Shown in pieces: positions 32,229 to 41,843 of a DNA stretch of 64,000 nucleotides. The position numbers were made by a program, and so were the translations under genes. Each line of letters starts with the position of its first letter. Position 1 is the first letter of the stretch. The DNA is from Opitutus sp. Lineage in GTDB: Bacteria; Verrucomicrobiota; Verrucomicrobiia; Opitutales; Opitutaceae. The notes below the pieces were generated by a model that was not told where the DNA came from, did no database searches, and worked only from the letters and a program-made list of their open reading frames with translations. The stretch lies in the NCBI GenBank assembly GCA_024707325.1, contig JANPZY010000001.1, positions 868,001 through 932,000 on the forward strand, written 5' to 3'.

Positions 32229-33732
32229 TCTCTGAAACCCGGTGCGGTTCGTCGCGCACCCGCAGCATCAGCGCGGCGGCGACGACCATCGAAACTCCGC
32301 CCAACACGAGGGCGTAGATCGATTGTCCTCCGAAGAGCGTGCGCACGAGCAGGCCGAGCACGGCCGCCGCCACGATCTGCGGGATGACGATGAAGAAATT
32401 GAAGATGCCCATGTAGACGCCCATCTTCCGGAACGGCACGACGCTGCTGAGGATCGCATACGGCATCGTGAGCAAACTCGCCCACGCGATGCCGAGGCCG
32501 GCCATCGAGACGACGAGCATCCGCGCGTCCTTGAAGACAAACATCGAGCCGAGCCCGAGTCCGCCGATCACGAGGCAGATCACATGCGTCGTCACGCGGC
32601 TCGTGCGACGCGCGAGCCACGGCAGCGCAAAGGCGACGAGCGCGGCGACGCCGTTGTAAACCGACATGAGCACGCCGACCCAGTTGGCGCCGGCGTTATA
32701 GGCCGCGCTGCGCGGATCCGTGCTGCCGAAGTGGAAGCTCGTGACCGCCGCGGTCGCGTAGATGAAGAACGCGAAGAGCGCGAACCAGGTGAACATCTGC
32801 GCGAGCGCGAGCTGGCGCATCGCGGGCGGCAGGTTGTTCACGTCGTAAACGAGTTCGACGAGACCGCGCTTACGTCCGGCGGAGTAGCGCCAGGCCGCGA
32901 TGCATTGCACGAGACCGTAGAAGCACGCGCCGAACGAGAGGATGTAGAGGCCTTTGTCCCACCCGAGCCGGTGTATCACTCCGCTGAATACGAGTCCGGC
33001 GAACACCAGCGCGGCGCCAAGTTTGTAGTAGTTGGCCGTGTTGAGCGCGAAGGTCGGCTCGTCGTCCTCCGGCGCGGCGCTCTCGCCGTGAAACGCGCGC
33101 TGCTCCTCGGGAGAATATTCCTTCGTGGAGAAAATCGTCCACAGCACCGCGAGCAGGAAAACCACGCCGCCGGAGTAGAAGGACCACTTGACCGAATCGG
33201 GGAGCTGGCCGTCGGGCGCGGTGTTGGCGACGCCGAACCAGTTCGTGAGCAGATACGGCATCAGCGAGCCGATCACCGAGCTCGCACCGATGAAGAACGT
33301 CTGCACCGCGAAACCCGTCGTGCGCTGCTCGTCCGGCAGCATGTCGCCGACGAAGGCGCGCATCGGCTCCATCGTGATGTTGATGGAGGCGTCCATGATC
33401 CAAAGCATGCCCGCGGCGAACCAGAGCGCGGGCGAGTTGGGCATGACGAGCAGCGCGAGCGACGCGCAGATCGCGCCGATGAGGAAATACGGTTTGCGGC
33501 GACCGAGACGCGTCCAGGTCTTGTCGCTCATGTAGCCGACGATCGGCTGCACAAGCAGACCGGTGACCGGTCCGGCAATCCACAGGATCGGAATCTCGTC
33601 CACCTGCGCGCCGAGCGTTTCGAAGATGCGGCTGACGTTGGCGTTTTGGAGGGCGAACCCGAACTGGATGCCCACGTAGCCGAAGCTCATGTTCCAGAGC
33701 TGCCAGAAATTGAGCCGTGGTTTGGTTCTCAT
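32197..33732 (-). CDS. MFS sugar transporter (SLC45/maltose-type)
   Basis: A 511-residue twelve-segment major facilitator. The N-terminal LNFWQLWNMSFGYVGIQFGF and GYMSDKTWTRLGRRKPYF are characteristic of sugar transporters of the maltose/sucrose type found in Caulobacter, Xanthomonas and Bacteroidetes. Its position before GH65 and after a beta-PGM suggests import of a glucose disaccharide such as maltose, kojibiose or nigerose for phosphorolysis. The gene ends inside the GH65 start. Confidence 0.88.
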   Translation of the reverse strand: MRTKPRLNFWQLWNMSFGYVGIQFGFALQNANVSRIFETLGAQVDEIPILWIAGPVTGLLVQPIVGYMSDKTWTRLGRRKPYFLIGAICASLALLVMPNSPALWFAAGMLWIMDASINITMEPMRAFVGDMLPDEQRTTGFAVQTFFIGASSVIGSLMPYLLTNWFGVANTAPDGQLPDSVKWSFYSGGVVFLLAVLWTIFSTKEYSPEEQRAFHGESAAPEDDEPTFALNTANYYKLGAALVFAGLVFSGVIHRLGWDKGLYILSFGACFYGLVQCIAAWRYSAGRKRGLVELVYDVNNLPPAMRQLALAQMFTWFALFAFFIYATAAVTSFHFGSTDPRSAAYNAGANWVGVLMSVYNGVAALVAFALPWLARRTSRVTTHVICLVIGGLGLGSMFVFKDARMLVVSMAGLGIAWASLLTMPYAILSSVVPFRKMGVYMGIFNFFIVIPQIVAAAVLGLLVRTLFGGQSIYALVLGGVSMVVAAALMLRVRDEPHRVSENEKTLVTQHH

Positions 33733-33763
33733 GGGGTGTGGGGTGCCTCCGTTGAACAGGGCT

Positions 33764-34588
33764 TCACGCGCCAGCTTTCTTGGCGCGAATCAGCCGGTTG
33801 ATTTCCTCAACGTGGGTTTCGGCAAGATCCCGGACCACCAGGTCGGCCCCGTTCTCGCGGAGTGCGCGCTCGTTTTCCTCGCGCGCGAGGCCGATGACGA
33901 GCGCGAATCCGCCGGCCGCGCCGGCCTGCACGCCCGACACAGCGTCTTCGATCACGATCGCGCGATGACACGGCACGGCGAGATTCGCGGCTGCGGTCGT
34001 GAAGATGTCCGGCGCGGGTTTGCCGTGCAGCTGGAGTTGCTCGGCCACAAGTCCGTCCACGACCGTGTCAAAGAACGGCGCGGTGCGCGTGCGCGCGAGG
34101 ATCGTCGCGGAGTTCTTGCTCGAGGTCGCGAGGCCGAGTCGCACGCCGCGTGCGCGCAGCTCGATGATCAACTCGCGCGTGGTCTCGTAGAGCTGCACGC
34201 CGTCGGTCGCGATGAGGCGGTGAAAGAGCGCGTTCTTGCGGTTGCCTAGACCGCAGATCGTCTCGCGCTCGGGCGCGTCGTCGGTCGAACCAAAGGGCAA
34301 CTCCACGCCCCGCGAGCGCAGAAACGATTCGACGCCGTTCGAGCGCGGACGGCCGTCGACGAACGCGAGATAATCCTCGCGCGTGAACTCGCGAAACGCC
34401 TCGCCGGTGCGCGCGGCGCGAGCGCGAAGAAAATCATCGAACATCCGTTTCCAGGCTTCGGCGTGAACGGTGGCCGTCTGCGTGAGCACGCCGTCCATGT
34501 CGAAGATCGCCGCGTCGAATTCGAGCGGAGCGGCGTCCCGCGAGGCGGGATCGGAGGAGGCAACAAGCGAGGCCACGGACAGGGACAT
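33764..34588 (-). CDS. Beta-phosphoglucomutase-like HAD protein
   Basis: A 274-residue HAD enzyme. The nucleophile and acid/base Asp are in AIFDMDGVLTQT (about 28-39), and ATSSKNSATIL, HGKPAPDIF and VIEDAVSGVQAG are HAD motifs II-IV of the PGMB group. The N-terminal M at 34588 is preferred over the upstream ATG at 34753, whose extension has no similarity to the fold. It would convert the beta-glucose 1-phosphate from GH65 into glucose 6-phosphate. The length (about 245 plus an N-terminal extension) is slightly above the usual. Some relatives are phosphatases, so mutase activity is inferred from context. Confidence 0.85.
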   Translation of the reverse strand: MSLSVASLVASSDPASRDAAPLEFDAAIFDMDGVLTQTATVHAEAWKRMFDDFLRARAARTGEAFREFTREDYLAFVDGRPRSNGVESFLRSRGVELPFGSTDDAPERETICGLGNRKNALFHRLIATDGVQLYETTRELIIELRARGVRLGLATSSKNSATILARTRTAPFFDTVVDGLVAEQLQLHGKPAPDIFTTAAANLAVPCHRAIVIEDAVSGVQAGAAGGFALVIGLAREENERALRENGADLVVRDLAETHVEEINRLIRAKKAGA

Positions 34589-34766
34589 TCGAGAGAGGAA
34601 AAGGAGTGGGCGGACGCGGGAGCGCTCCACGACGTGAGCGTTTGGGCCGCGCGCCGCCCGTGAGCTGCGGCCGCGAGCGCGGCAGTCAGCGTGAAGGAAG
34701 TTTCGAGGAGAGAAGCCCGCGCGTCGTCGGAACGTCTGACGCGCGGGATTCACGAGGGCGGGGAAC

Positions 34767-37700
34767 TCAGAACTCGAACGTGTTCGTGAGGAACCAGCTC
34801 TGGCTCGGTCCGATGCGATACGCGGCGACCGTGCCGTTGGGTTGATAGGTGATCGGGATGAGTTCCTTGCCCTGGCCGACGTCGCGGACGTTCAGCTGAA
34901 TGCGCCAGTTCAACTTTTCCGAGAGACGGCGCGTGTAGCCGACCCAGAGATCCACGCTCGTTTCGCTCGGGCCGCGATAGGGCTTCGAGAAGTCGTATTC
35001 GATCGTGGTCGGATCGTTCGGATCGCCCAGCGGCGGATAGCCGACGATCACGCTGCTCTGATAGCGGACGCCGCCACCGACGTTGACGCCCTTGAGCAGG
35101 CCAGCGTCGAAATCGTAGTTGGTGACGACATTGACGCGCCATTCGCGCAGTTCGGGGACGGTGGTGTTTTCGACGAGTTGCGCGAGGCGCCACTCGCTGC
35201 CGGGCGCGCCGGGCAGACCTTCGCCGTCGAACCAGTTCTTGCCGGCGGTGACGACATCCTCCGTGCCCCAGTAGTGGTGCATGCGGCGGAGACCGTCGGG
35301 CTTCTGCAGGTGCTCGGCGACGAGGTTCATGAACTCGCGCATGTTGGCGTTGCCGATGTTGGTGCGGCGCGCGTCGGTCTTGCTCGCGTTGGCGAGGATG
35401 CGCCAGTTGCGCGTCGGCTGGGCGGAGAACTCCCACTCCCAACCCTTGGACACGTTGTCCTCGGAGATGGTGAAGCCGGTCGGCACGGTGTAGGTGACCT
35501 CGTGCGTGGACGGACCGAAGTCGCCGAACGTATCGATGCGCCACGCGGACCAGAACCGCGGATCTACCGCGCGCTGGAAATCGCGCACCGCATCGATCAC
35601 CTGCTGCTCGAAAGCGGGCGAAACGATCCACGCGCCATCGCTGGAGAGCACCTCGCCGGGTTGCAGCGGACGCGTGGCGAAGAGGTGGAAGTTGTAGCGC
35701 ATCGGATCTCCGCCGGTGTTGGGATCGAAGATGTCGGTCGCGTTGCCGGTCTGGCCGGGCGCGGTCGCATCGTAGCCCCACGGGCGGATGTTGTATTCGA
35801 AGACATTCGCGAAGTTCTGCGTGAGCTGCATCCACGCGCCGATGGAGGCGGCGTTGATCTGCGTGCTGTTCGCGTTGGAGTTGCTGGTCTCGTAGCGATT
35901 CACGCGCAGCGCGTAGCGGCCGTCCTTGGTTTCGAGACGCAGACCGTGGTCGATGGTGCGACCGGACGGAGCGGGCAGCTGCTCGCCGTAGATATCGACG
36001 CGGCTCGAATCGGGACGGAAGTTCGTCGAGCGATTGTAATAAACGCTCACGTTCACCGGGAGGCGCTCGGCCACGCCCTTGACGAAGGGCAGATCGGTGA
36101 GGTGCGCGACGACGCTGTAGGACTTCGATTCGACCTCAACGCTCTGACCGGTGAGCGGCAGGCGATAGTAGCTCGGATCGAGATTCACGGCGCCGCGGTT
36201 TTGCGTGACCGGAAAATCGTTGGGCGACATGTCGAACGCGCGCGACTCGGCGATATCCTTGCGCCAGCCGATGGTGCTGACGATCGAGTCGCTAAGCCAC
36301 TTCGCCTGCCAGACGACGACCTGCGATTCGGTCGTGGCCTTGTTCAACGTGGCGCGCGTGGTCAGGCGGTCGCGATTCGCGGCCGAGGCTTCGGCGTCGA
36401 CAAGGTTGAGCTGCGTGGTCGTCCAGCCGACGTAGTTGGCGGGATTCTCGGCCTGCGTGGAAGCGCGATTGGCGCCGGCCATGTAGAAACCGTTGTCCCA
36501 CGGAGCGGCGGGATTCACCGCGGAGTTCCACGTGGAGTCGAAGTAACTGATCGCGCCGCTGCTTATCGTGGTGTTGCCACTCACGGTCGGCAGATAGGCG
36601 CCGGAGTAGGACGAGCGACCGAGGAGCGAATCGCCGAGATAAACGACCTGCGTAGGCACGACGGCGCCGTTGAAGCGCTGATCGCCGCGACCGGAGAGTT
36701 CGTAGAACGCGTCGTCGAAGATGCCGTAGCGCTGCCACGTGCGTGCATCGGTCTCGACCTTCTCGCGACCGACGAGGCCGGTGAGCGTGTGCTGGCCGAG
36801 GATGCGCCGCCAGAGGGAGTTGTCCTTCTCCTTGAAGTCGTGCTGCACGAACGCCGTCGCGCGCGCCGCTTCGCGCTCGGAGACGAGCGAGCGATTGCTC
36901 CAGGCGTTGTTCGTCGAGACGAACGCGCGGCCGACGTTGGGATTCGGCGTGCCGTCGGAGTAAGGTTCACCGCTGGCGCTGAGTCCGGCGTCGGGCGAGC
37001 CGTCGCCATACACCGCCATCGGGTCGATCTGCAGGCGGACTTCGCCGGGCAGGAGCGCCTTCTGGCCGTTTTTGTAACGCTCGCGCGAGAGATCGATCGA
37101 GATACCGGCGCGGTTGTGGAAGTAGGTCTGCGTGAGGCTGAGGTTGCCGACGTTGAAGTCCTGCCACTCGCGCTTCGTGTCGCCGTCGATCAGGTGATTG
37201 TAGAAATCGAAGAGCGTCGGATCGGTGATGAGATTGTTCTTCCAGAGACCGGCCTTGGAGTAAGGCGCGTTGGCGTTGATCGCCCACTGCGCGGTGCCAT
37301 GGAGAGACACCCAGCCGTTGTCGGGCATGCCGCCGATGCCGCCATCGACCGCGCCATCGGCCCCGAGGCCACCGCCGACGAAGGCGCCGATGATATCGGT
37401 GACCATCATCTGCTGGCCGTTCCCGCCCATGAACACGGTCGGGCCCGCGCGTCCGGACGGAAACGCGAACGTGCCGATGTAGGGCTCGTAGGCGGGATTC
37501 GCCGAACCATCGGAGGCGAGGTTCACGCGGAACTGGCCGTGATTGGGCCGGCCCGAGAGATGGTCGAACGCCTGAAACTGGTTATACGTCGCCTGATTCA
37601 GCTCGGTGAACCACGGCGTGATCGCATCGGTGGGCGGCAGCATGCGCGGGTTATTGCTGTCGATTTCGCCCGACTCGAAGTTGGCCTTGATCGAGGTGAG

Positions 37701-38582
37701 CGTGCCGTTGCGGTTGAGCAAATTGGGCTCGTAACGCAGCGCCGCATACACGCGGTTGTCCTCTGAGAACGCCGGCTTCTGGCGGAATTTTTCCTTTTCG
37801 CCGAGGAGGTTGACGCGGATGGCGAGCTCCTTGTCCAAGAGCACGCGGTTCACATCGAGCGTGCCGCGCACCGTGCCGTAGCTGCCGACGCGCGCCTCGG
37901 CGGTGCCGAAGTTTTTAAACTGCGCCGACTTCAGGCCGGTGTTGATGATGCCGGCCGGGCTGCCCTGACCGAAGAGGATCGAGTTGGCGCCGCGCTGCAG
38001 ATCGACGCGGTCGACATTGTAGGAATCCCACGGGATGTCGGAACGGAAGAAATCGCGCGTGTTGTCCGCCGCCGCGAGGCCGCGCACGCGGGTGTTGTCG
38101 TTGGGACGCACGGTGTCCTCGTTGAGCTGAGCAGCATCGCCCACGCCCGCGAAGTTGCCGCGCACGCCACCGACTTCGGTGCCGACGGTGTATTGGAGGA
38201 GCGAGGTGTTGTCCGTCGCACCGACGTCCTGGAGAAACTCCTTCGTCACGACCGTGACGGCGCTGCCGATGTCGCGGAGTTGCGTGTTCAGGCGATTGCC
38301 CGCGAGCGTCGAGACCGCCGAGTAACCGGTGTCGCTGACGGTCGAGACTTCGAAGGGAGACAGGACGATGACATCGTCCTCCGGCGTGCCCGCCGAAGTC
38401 GGCGCGGCCTGGGCGTGAAGGCCCGCGCACGGGAGCGTCAGTGCGGCCAACAACGCCGCGCGACGCGAAAGGGTTTTCAGATTTTCCAACACAGGGCTCG
38501 GCAACGCGTGAGGTCGCCAGCCGATCGGGTGGGTAGACGAGGTCCCTGAGCCGCTACGGCGGGACGTTGCTTGAGGAGGCAT
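34767..38582 (-). CDS. TonB-dependent outer-membrane receptor (glucoside locus)
   Basis: A 1271-residue receptor, longer than the average of about 900. The signal region (RRAALLAALTLPCAGLHAQA) lies about 40-60 residues from the ATG at 38582. A GTG at 38491 before LENLKTLSRR would give a more usual signal peptide and is the alternative start. The TonB box and plug read DVIVLSPFEVSTVSDTGYSA, TLAGNRLNTQLRDIGS and VTVVTKEFLQDVGATD, as in many Opitutaceae receptors. The barrel ends WFLTNTFEF. It is first in the operon and divergent from lacI. The ligand is presumed to be an alpha-gluco-oligosaccharide. Confidence 0.9.
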   Translation of the reverse strand: MPPQATSRRSGSGTSSTHPIGWRPHALPSPVLENLKTLSRRAALLAALTLPCAGLHAQAAPTSAGTPEDDVIVLSPFEVSTVSDTGYSAVSTLAGNRLNTQLRDIGSAVTVVTKEFLQDVGATDNTSLLQYTVGTEVGGVRGNFAGVGDAAQLNEDTVRPNDNTRVRGLAAADNTRDFFRSDIPWDSYNVDRVDLQRGANSILFGQGSPAGIINTGLKSAQFKNFGTAEARVGSYGTVRGTLDVNRVLLDKELAIRVNLLGEKEKFRQKPAFSEDNRVYAALRYEPNLLNRNGTLTSIKANFESGEIDSNNPRMLPPTDAITPWFTELNQATYNQFQAFDHLSGRPNHGQFRVNLASDGSANPAYEPYIGTFAFPSGRAGPTVFMGGNGQQMMVTDIIGAFVGGGLGADGAVDGGIGGMPDNGWVSLHGTAQWAINANAPYSKAGLWKNNLITDPTLFDFYNHLIDGDTKREWQDFNVGNLSLTQTYFHNRAGISIDLSRERYKNGQKALLPGEVRLQIDPMAVYGDGSPDAGLSASGEPYSDGTPNPNVGRAFVSTNNAWSNRSLVSEREAARATAFVQHDFKEKDNSLWRRILGQHTLTGLVGREKVETDARTWQRYGIFDDAFYELSGRGDQRFNGAVVPTQVVYLGDSLLGRSSYSGAYLPTVSGNTTISSGAISYFDSTWNSAVNPAAPWDNGFYMAGANRASTQAENPANYVGWTTTQLNLVDAEASAANRDRLTTRATLNKATTESQVVVWQAKWLSDSIVSTIGWRKDIAESRAFDMSPNDFPVTQNRGAVNLDPSYYRLPLTGQSVEVESKSYSVVAHLTDLPFVKGVAERLPVNVSVYYNRSTNFRPDSSRVDIYGEQLPAPSGRTIDHGLRLETKDGRYALRVNRYETSNSNANSTQINAASIGAWMQLTQNFANVFEYNIRPWGYDATAPGQTGNATDIFDPNTGGDPMRYNFHLFATRPLQPGEVLSSDGAWIVSPAFEQQVIDAVRDFQRAVDPRFWSAWRIDTFGDFGPSTHEVTYTVPTGFTISEDNVSKGWEWEFSAQPTRNWRILANASKTDARRTNIGNANMREFMNLVAEHLQKPDGLRRMHHYWGTEDVVTAGKNWFDGEGLPGAPGSEWRLAQLVENTTVPELREWRVNVVTNYDFDAGLLKGVNVGGGVRYQSSVIVGYPPLGDPNDPTTIEYDFSKPYRGPSETSVDLWVGYTRRLSEKLNWRIQLNVRDVGQGKELIPITYQPNGTVAAYRIGPSQSWFLTNTFEF

Positions 38583-38732
38583 GGGGTTACTTTCCGGGTT
38601 AGGATTTGACTGTGCTACTGCAGCAAGCCGCGCCGAGCGCATGGAAGGGACGTGGGGTATCCGGAAACGACGTATCGCGGCCTGCGGAGGTGCTTCTCGT
38701 CAGGACCGGATGCAAACGCCACCGCATCGGAC

Positions 38733-38745
38733 TGCAAACGTTGCA
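38733..38745. promoter_or_regulatory. Putative LacI operator 1 (TGCAAACGTTGCA)
   Basis: The 13-mer TGCAAACGTTGCA is close to the usual LacI-family consensus with a central CG. The same 13-mer occurs at 38996-39008. It lies about 150 bp upstream of the receptor gene. Confidence 0.6.
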
Positions 38746-38803
38746 CAACGCCACCCGCGGTTTCGCCGCTCTCTTCCCTCGGAAAAAGCGCCTTCGTGCG
38801 TGC

Positions 38804-38816
38804 TGCAACGCTTGCA
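38804..38816. promoter_or_regulatory. Putative LacI operator 2 (TGCAACGCTTGCA)
   Basis: TGCAA and TTGCA form a perfect inverted repeat with a 3-bp spacer. It shares the half-site TGCAA with the two other operators but differs in the centre, so it may be a lower-affinity site. Confidence 0.5.
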
Positions 38817-38995
38817 ACGCGCGCCCGTCGCTTTGCGAACCGCCGGCGGTATCTCCCGCTGCGCAGACGGTCCTGTCGTCCGTCTTGTTAGGGAAAAACG
38901 TGGCCCGGCGCGTGGGGCGTCGGGCCATTTTTGTGTTCGAGCGCGCCGCGCGCCTCGCGTTCCGTCACCCGCTCGCTACACGCGCGGAAACTTTC

Positions 38996-39008
38996 TGCAA
39001 ACGTTGCA
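38996..39008. promoter_or_regulatory. Putative LacI operator 3 (TGCAAACGTTGCA)
   Basis: An exact repeat of operator 1, located 52 bp upstream of the lacI start. This placement fits autoregulation. Confidence 0.6.
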
Positions 39009-39060
39009 AACGCATGGCGCGGTGCTTGACCGACTTTCCCCACGGAGCACGCTCCCACTC

Positions 39061-40122
39061 ATGCTTTCCGTCACCCCTGCGGGAAACGTTACCCTGTGCG
39101 ATGTCGCCGCGCGCGCCGGCGTCTCGATCTCCACCGCATCGCGCAGTCTCACCGGAGCGGTCAACGTCGCCAAGCGCACGCAGGCGCGCGTTCTCTCCGC
39201 GGCGAAGGACCTCGGCTATCGCTACAATCCGCTCCTCGGCGAAGTCATGCGGCTCACCCGCCGCGGCGCGCAAAACCAGCACCTCGGCACCCTCGCCTAC
39301 GTCACACCCTACAGCGATGCGCAGGAGTGGCGCTCCACGCCCACGCTTTGCCGCCACTGGTCGGCCGCGCGCGATCAGGCGTCGCTCTTCGGCTTCGGCG
39401 TCACCGAGTTCGCGCTCACCGCCAACGGCATGACCGCGCGCCGACTCGGCGACATCCTTCGCGCGCGCGGCATCACCGGCATCCTGCTCGCCGCGTTTCC
39501 CGAGGATCCGTTCGAGATCGTATTTCCGTGGGAACACTTCGCCACCGTGCCGCTCGGCCACGCCGTGCAAACGCCGGCGCTCGACTGCGTCGTCAGCGAT
39601 CACTCGCAAGCCGTCCAACTCGCCGGCCGCATTCTTGCCGCGCGCGGTTACCGCCGCGTCGGCCTCGCCCTCGAGAGTTATCAAAACCGCATCACGAATC
39701 ACGCGTGGACCAACGGCTACGCCGCGCTCCCCGACGAGGTCCCCGAGCTCACGCCGATCCCGCCGTTCCTGCCCGATCAGATGACCGCGCCCGCGTTTCT
39801 CGAGTGGGTGCGCGCGCACCGCGTGGACTGCGTACTCACGCTTTCGACGTTTCGCACCGTCGCCAACCCGATGCGCCAGTGGCTCGAACAAGCGGGCCTC
39901 AAATGTCCGCGCGACCTCGGCCTCGTCTCGCTCGACGTCACGCCCGAGCACGCCAACTGGGCCGGCCTCGATCAAAACTCCGACGAGATCGGCAAGGCCG
40001 CCGTGGACCTCGTGCTCGCGAAACTTCGCGGCGGCGAGCGCGGCATCCCGAAAGTCCGCCGCAGCCTCCTCGTGCACAGCCACTGGCGCGAAGGCCAGAC
40101 CGTGCGCCCGCCGAAAAAGTAG
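39061..40122 (+). CDS. LacI-family transcriptional regulator
   Basis: A 353-residue regulator. The N-terminal helix-turn-helix and hinge (about 8-60) contains VTLCDVAARAGVSISTASRS and RTQARVLSAAKDLGYRYNP. The rest is a periplasmic-binding-protein-like sensor domain with VVSDHSQAVQLAGRIL and DLGLVSLDVTPEHANW segments. The ATG at 39061 is used; the upstream open frame has no similarity. It is divergent from the TonB receptor of the glucoside locus, so it very likely represses that locus and responds to an imported sugar. Confidence 0.9.
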   Translation: MLSVTPAGNVTLCDVAARAGVSISTASRSLTGAVNVAKRTQARVLSAAKDLGYRYNPLLGEVMRLTRRGAQNQHLGTLAYVTPYSDAQEWRSTPTLCRHWSAARDQASLFGFGVTEFALTANGMTARRLGDILRARGITGILLAAFPEDPFEIVFPWEHFATVPLGHAVQTPALDCVVSDHSQAVQLAGRILAARGYRRVGLALESYQNRITNHAWTNGYAALPDEVPELTPIPPFLPDQMTAPAFLEWVRAHRVDCVLTLSTFRTVANPMRQWLEQAGLKCPRDLGLVSLDVTPEHANWAGLDQNSDEIGKAAVDLVLAKLRGGERGIPKVRRSLLVHSHWREGQTVRPPKK

Positions 40123-40225
40123 CGCTTCCGCGCCGGTCAGGCCGGCTGTTTCGTTGCGCGGGTAGTGATTTGAATCGCCTCTGCGCTTGCGGAGAGGCTG
40201 CGTCTTCCTCGAACTTGGCGCCGCG

Positions 40226-41821
40226 ATGCCCACGCTCGACTGGATCGGCAAGCAAGCCGTCGTTAACCACCATCAGGAAGTGCCTTACCACCTCCTGCGC
40301 GACGTGCCCGAGCTCGGCTGCGGACCCGCGGATTCCGGCAACCTCATCGTCGAGGGCGACAATCTCACCGCGCTCAAAGCCCTGCTGCCCTACTACGGCG
40401 GACAGGTGAAGTGCATCTACATCGACCCGCCCTACAACACCGGCAACGAAGGCTGGGTTTACAACGACAACGTCAACTCGCCCGAAATCAAAGCCTGGCT
40501 CGGCAAAGTCGTTGGCAAGGAGGCCGAAGATCTCTCCCGCCACGACAAATGGCTTTGTATGATGTATCCGCGGCTCAAATTGCTACGGAAGTTTTTGCGC
40601 GAGGATGGCGTCATACTTGTTTCCCTGGACGAAGTTGAAGCAGGTGTCCTCCGATTAGTGTTGGATGAAATTTTTGGCCCAACGAATCGGCTAGGAACTG
40701 TTGTGTGGAACACGCGCAACACAGACAACCGTATCAAAACCAACTTATCTCCGGACCATGAATACATTTTCGTGTATGGAAAGGGTCCGTTGTCGCGAAT
40801 CGAAGGCCGGGTCATCGATCGCAGCGATTTCAAGAACCCGGATAACGATCCCCGTGGTCCATACGTCACCGATCCGCTAACAGGAAAGGCGACCGCAGAC
40901 GAAAGACCGAATCTGCACGCTTACAGTATGACTGAACCCGGGACTAATAAGGTGTGGCACCCTGATCCCGCCCATGGCTGGATTACCGACGAAGCAGGCT
41001 ACAAAGCACTACTTGCAGATAATCGAATCTGGTGGCCCAAGAGCACCAAAAGCGGGAAGCCGAGAAAGAAGCGTTTTCTTTCGGAAACAAAAACGAGGAT
41101 GCCCGCGTCGTCATTTTGGACTGAGTTTCGCTCACTATCGGGTGCTAATGACGTCGACGATATCCTGACCGATCGCATTTTTGCATTCCCTAAACCGGTC
41201 CCCGTCATTCAACGAATTGTCGACTACTGCTCCCCGCCAAACTCCTTTGTATTAGACTCTTTTGGAGGAAGTGGGACGACAGCACATGCCATTCTAAAAC
41301 AAAATCATGATGATGGCGGGAATCGGCGGTTCATACTTATCGAGATGGATCCAAAGATTGCGCAGACCGTCACCGCCGAACGCGTCAAACGCGTTGCCCT
41401 CGGCTACACGAACGCCAAAGGCGAAAAAGTTCCCGGACTCGGCGGCGGCTTCCGCTACGTGCAGCTCGGCGAACCGCTTTTCGACGCCGCTGGAAAAATT
41501 CGCCCCACCGTCCGCTTCCGCGATCTCGCACGGCACGTGTTCTTCACGGAGACGGGCACGCCGCTCCCGCACGATGCTCCGTGCGACAAACCGCTGCTCG
41601 GCGTCGCCCACGGCGTTGGCGTTTACCTGCTCTACAACGGCATCCTCAAGGACAAGTCGCCGGACGGCGGCAACGTCCTCACGCAGCCGATCCTCGACGC
41701 GCTGCCGCCGCACAATGGGCCGCGCGTGATCTACGGCACCGCGTGCCGCATCGGTCCGGCCCGACTCAAGGCGCTCGGCATCGTGTTCAAGCAGACGCCC
41801 TACGCGATCAAGGTTCGCTGA
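40226..41821 (+). CDS. mod: Type III restriction-modification DNA methyltransferase (Mod)
   Basis: A 531-residue adenine-specific DNA methyltransferase of the beta class. The catalytic motif DPPYNTGN (about residues 69-76) precedes the SAM-binding FGGSGTTAHA (about 349), which is the order in type III Mod proteins. The central region (about 40550-41340) is distinctly less GC-rich than either end and than the neighbours; this is the target-recognition part. The ATG at 40226 is preferred over 40187. It is followed by res after 22 bp. Confidence 0.9.
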   Translation: MPTLDWIGKQAVVNHHQEVPYHLLRDVPELGCGPADSGNLIVEGDNLTALKALLPYYGGQVKCIYIDPPYNTGNEGWVYNDNVNSPEIKAWLGKVVGKEAEDLSRHDKWLCMMYPRLKLLRKFLREDGVILVSLDEVEAGVLRLVLDEIFGPTNRLGTVVWNTRNTDNRIKTNLSPDHEYIFVYGKGPLSRIEGRVIDRSDFKNPDNDPRGPYVTDPLTGKATADERPNLHAYSMTEPGTNKVWHPDPAHGWITDEAGYKALLADNRIWWPKSTKSGKPRKKRFLSETKTRMPASSFWTEFRSLSGANDVDDILTDRIFAFPKPVPVIQRIVDYCSPPNSFVLDSFGGSGTTAHAILKQNHDDGGNRRFILIEMDPKIAQTVTAERVKRVALGYTNAKGEKVPGLGGGFRYVQLGEPLFDAAGKIRPTVRFRDLARHVFFTETGTPLPHDAPCDKPLLGVAHGVGVYLLYNGILKDKSPDGGNVLTQPILDALPPHNGPRVIYGTACRIGPARLKALGIVFKQTPYAIKVR

Positions 41822-41843
41822 CACGCTCAGGCGCTTCCGCCCC

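Larger units (their letters stand above)
38583..39060. promoter_or_regulatory. Divergent regulatory region between the TonB receptor and lacI
   Basis: A 478-bp region without a supported gene, although it contains accidental open frames. It carries two identical 13-bp sites and one related perfect palindrome, described separately. These sites sit between the two divergent starts and are the probable targets of the LacI protein encoded at 39061. Confidence 0.65.

Noticed and set aside
34842..37766. A 974-codon plus-strand frame opposite the second TonB receptor
   Set aside because: It is a codon-position shadow of the real gene with low-complexity Arg/Val/Ala content.
38606..39433. Plus-strand frames in the TonB-lacI intergenic region
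   Set aside because: They have no similarity to any family, overlap lacI in another frame and lie across the operator sites.
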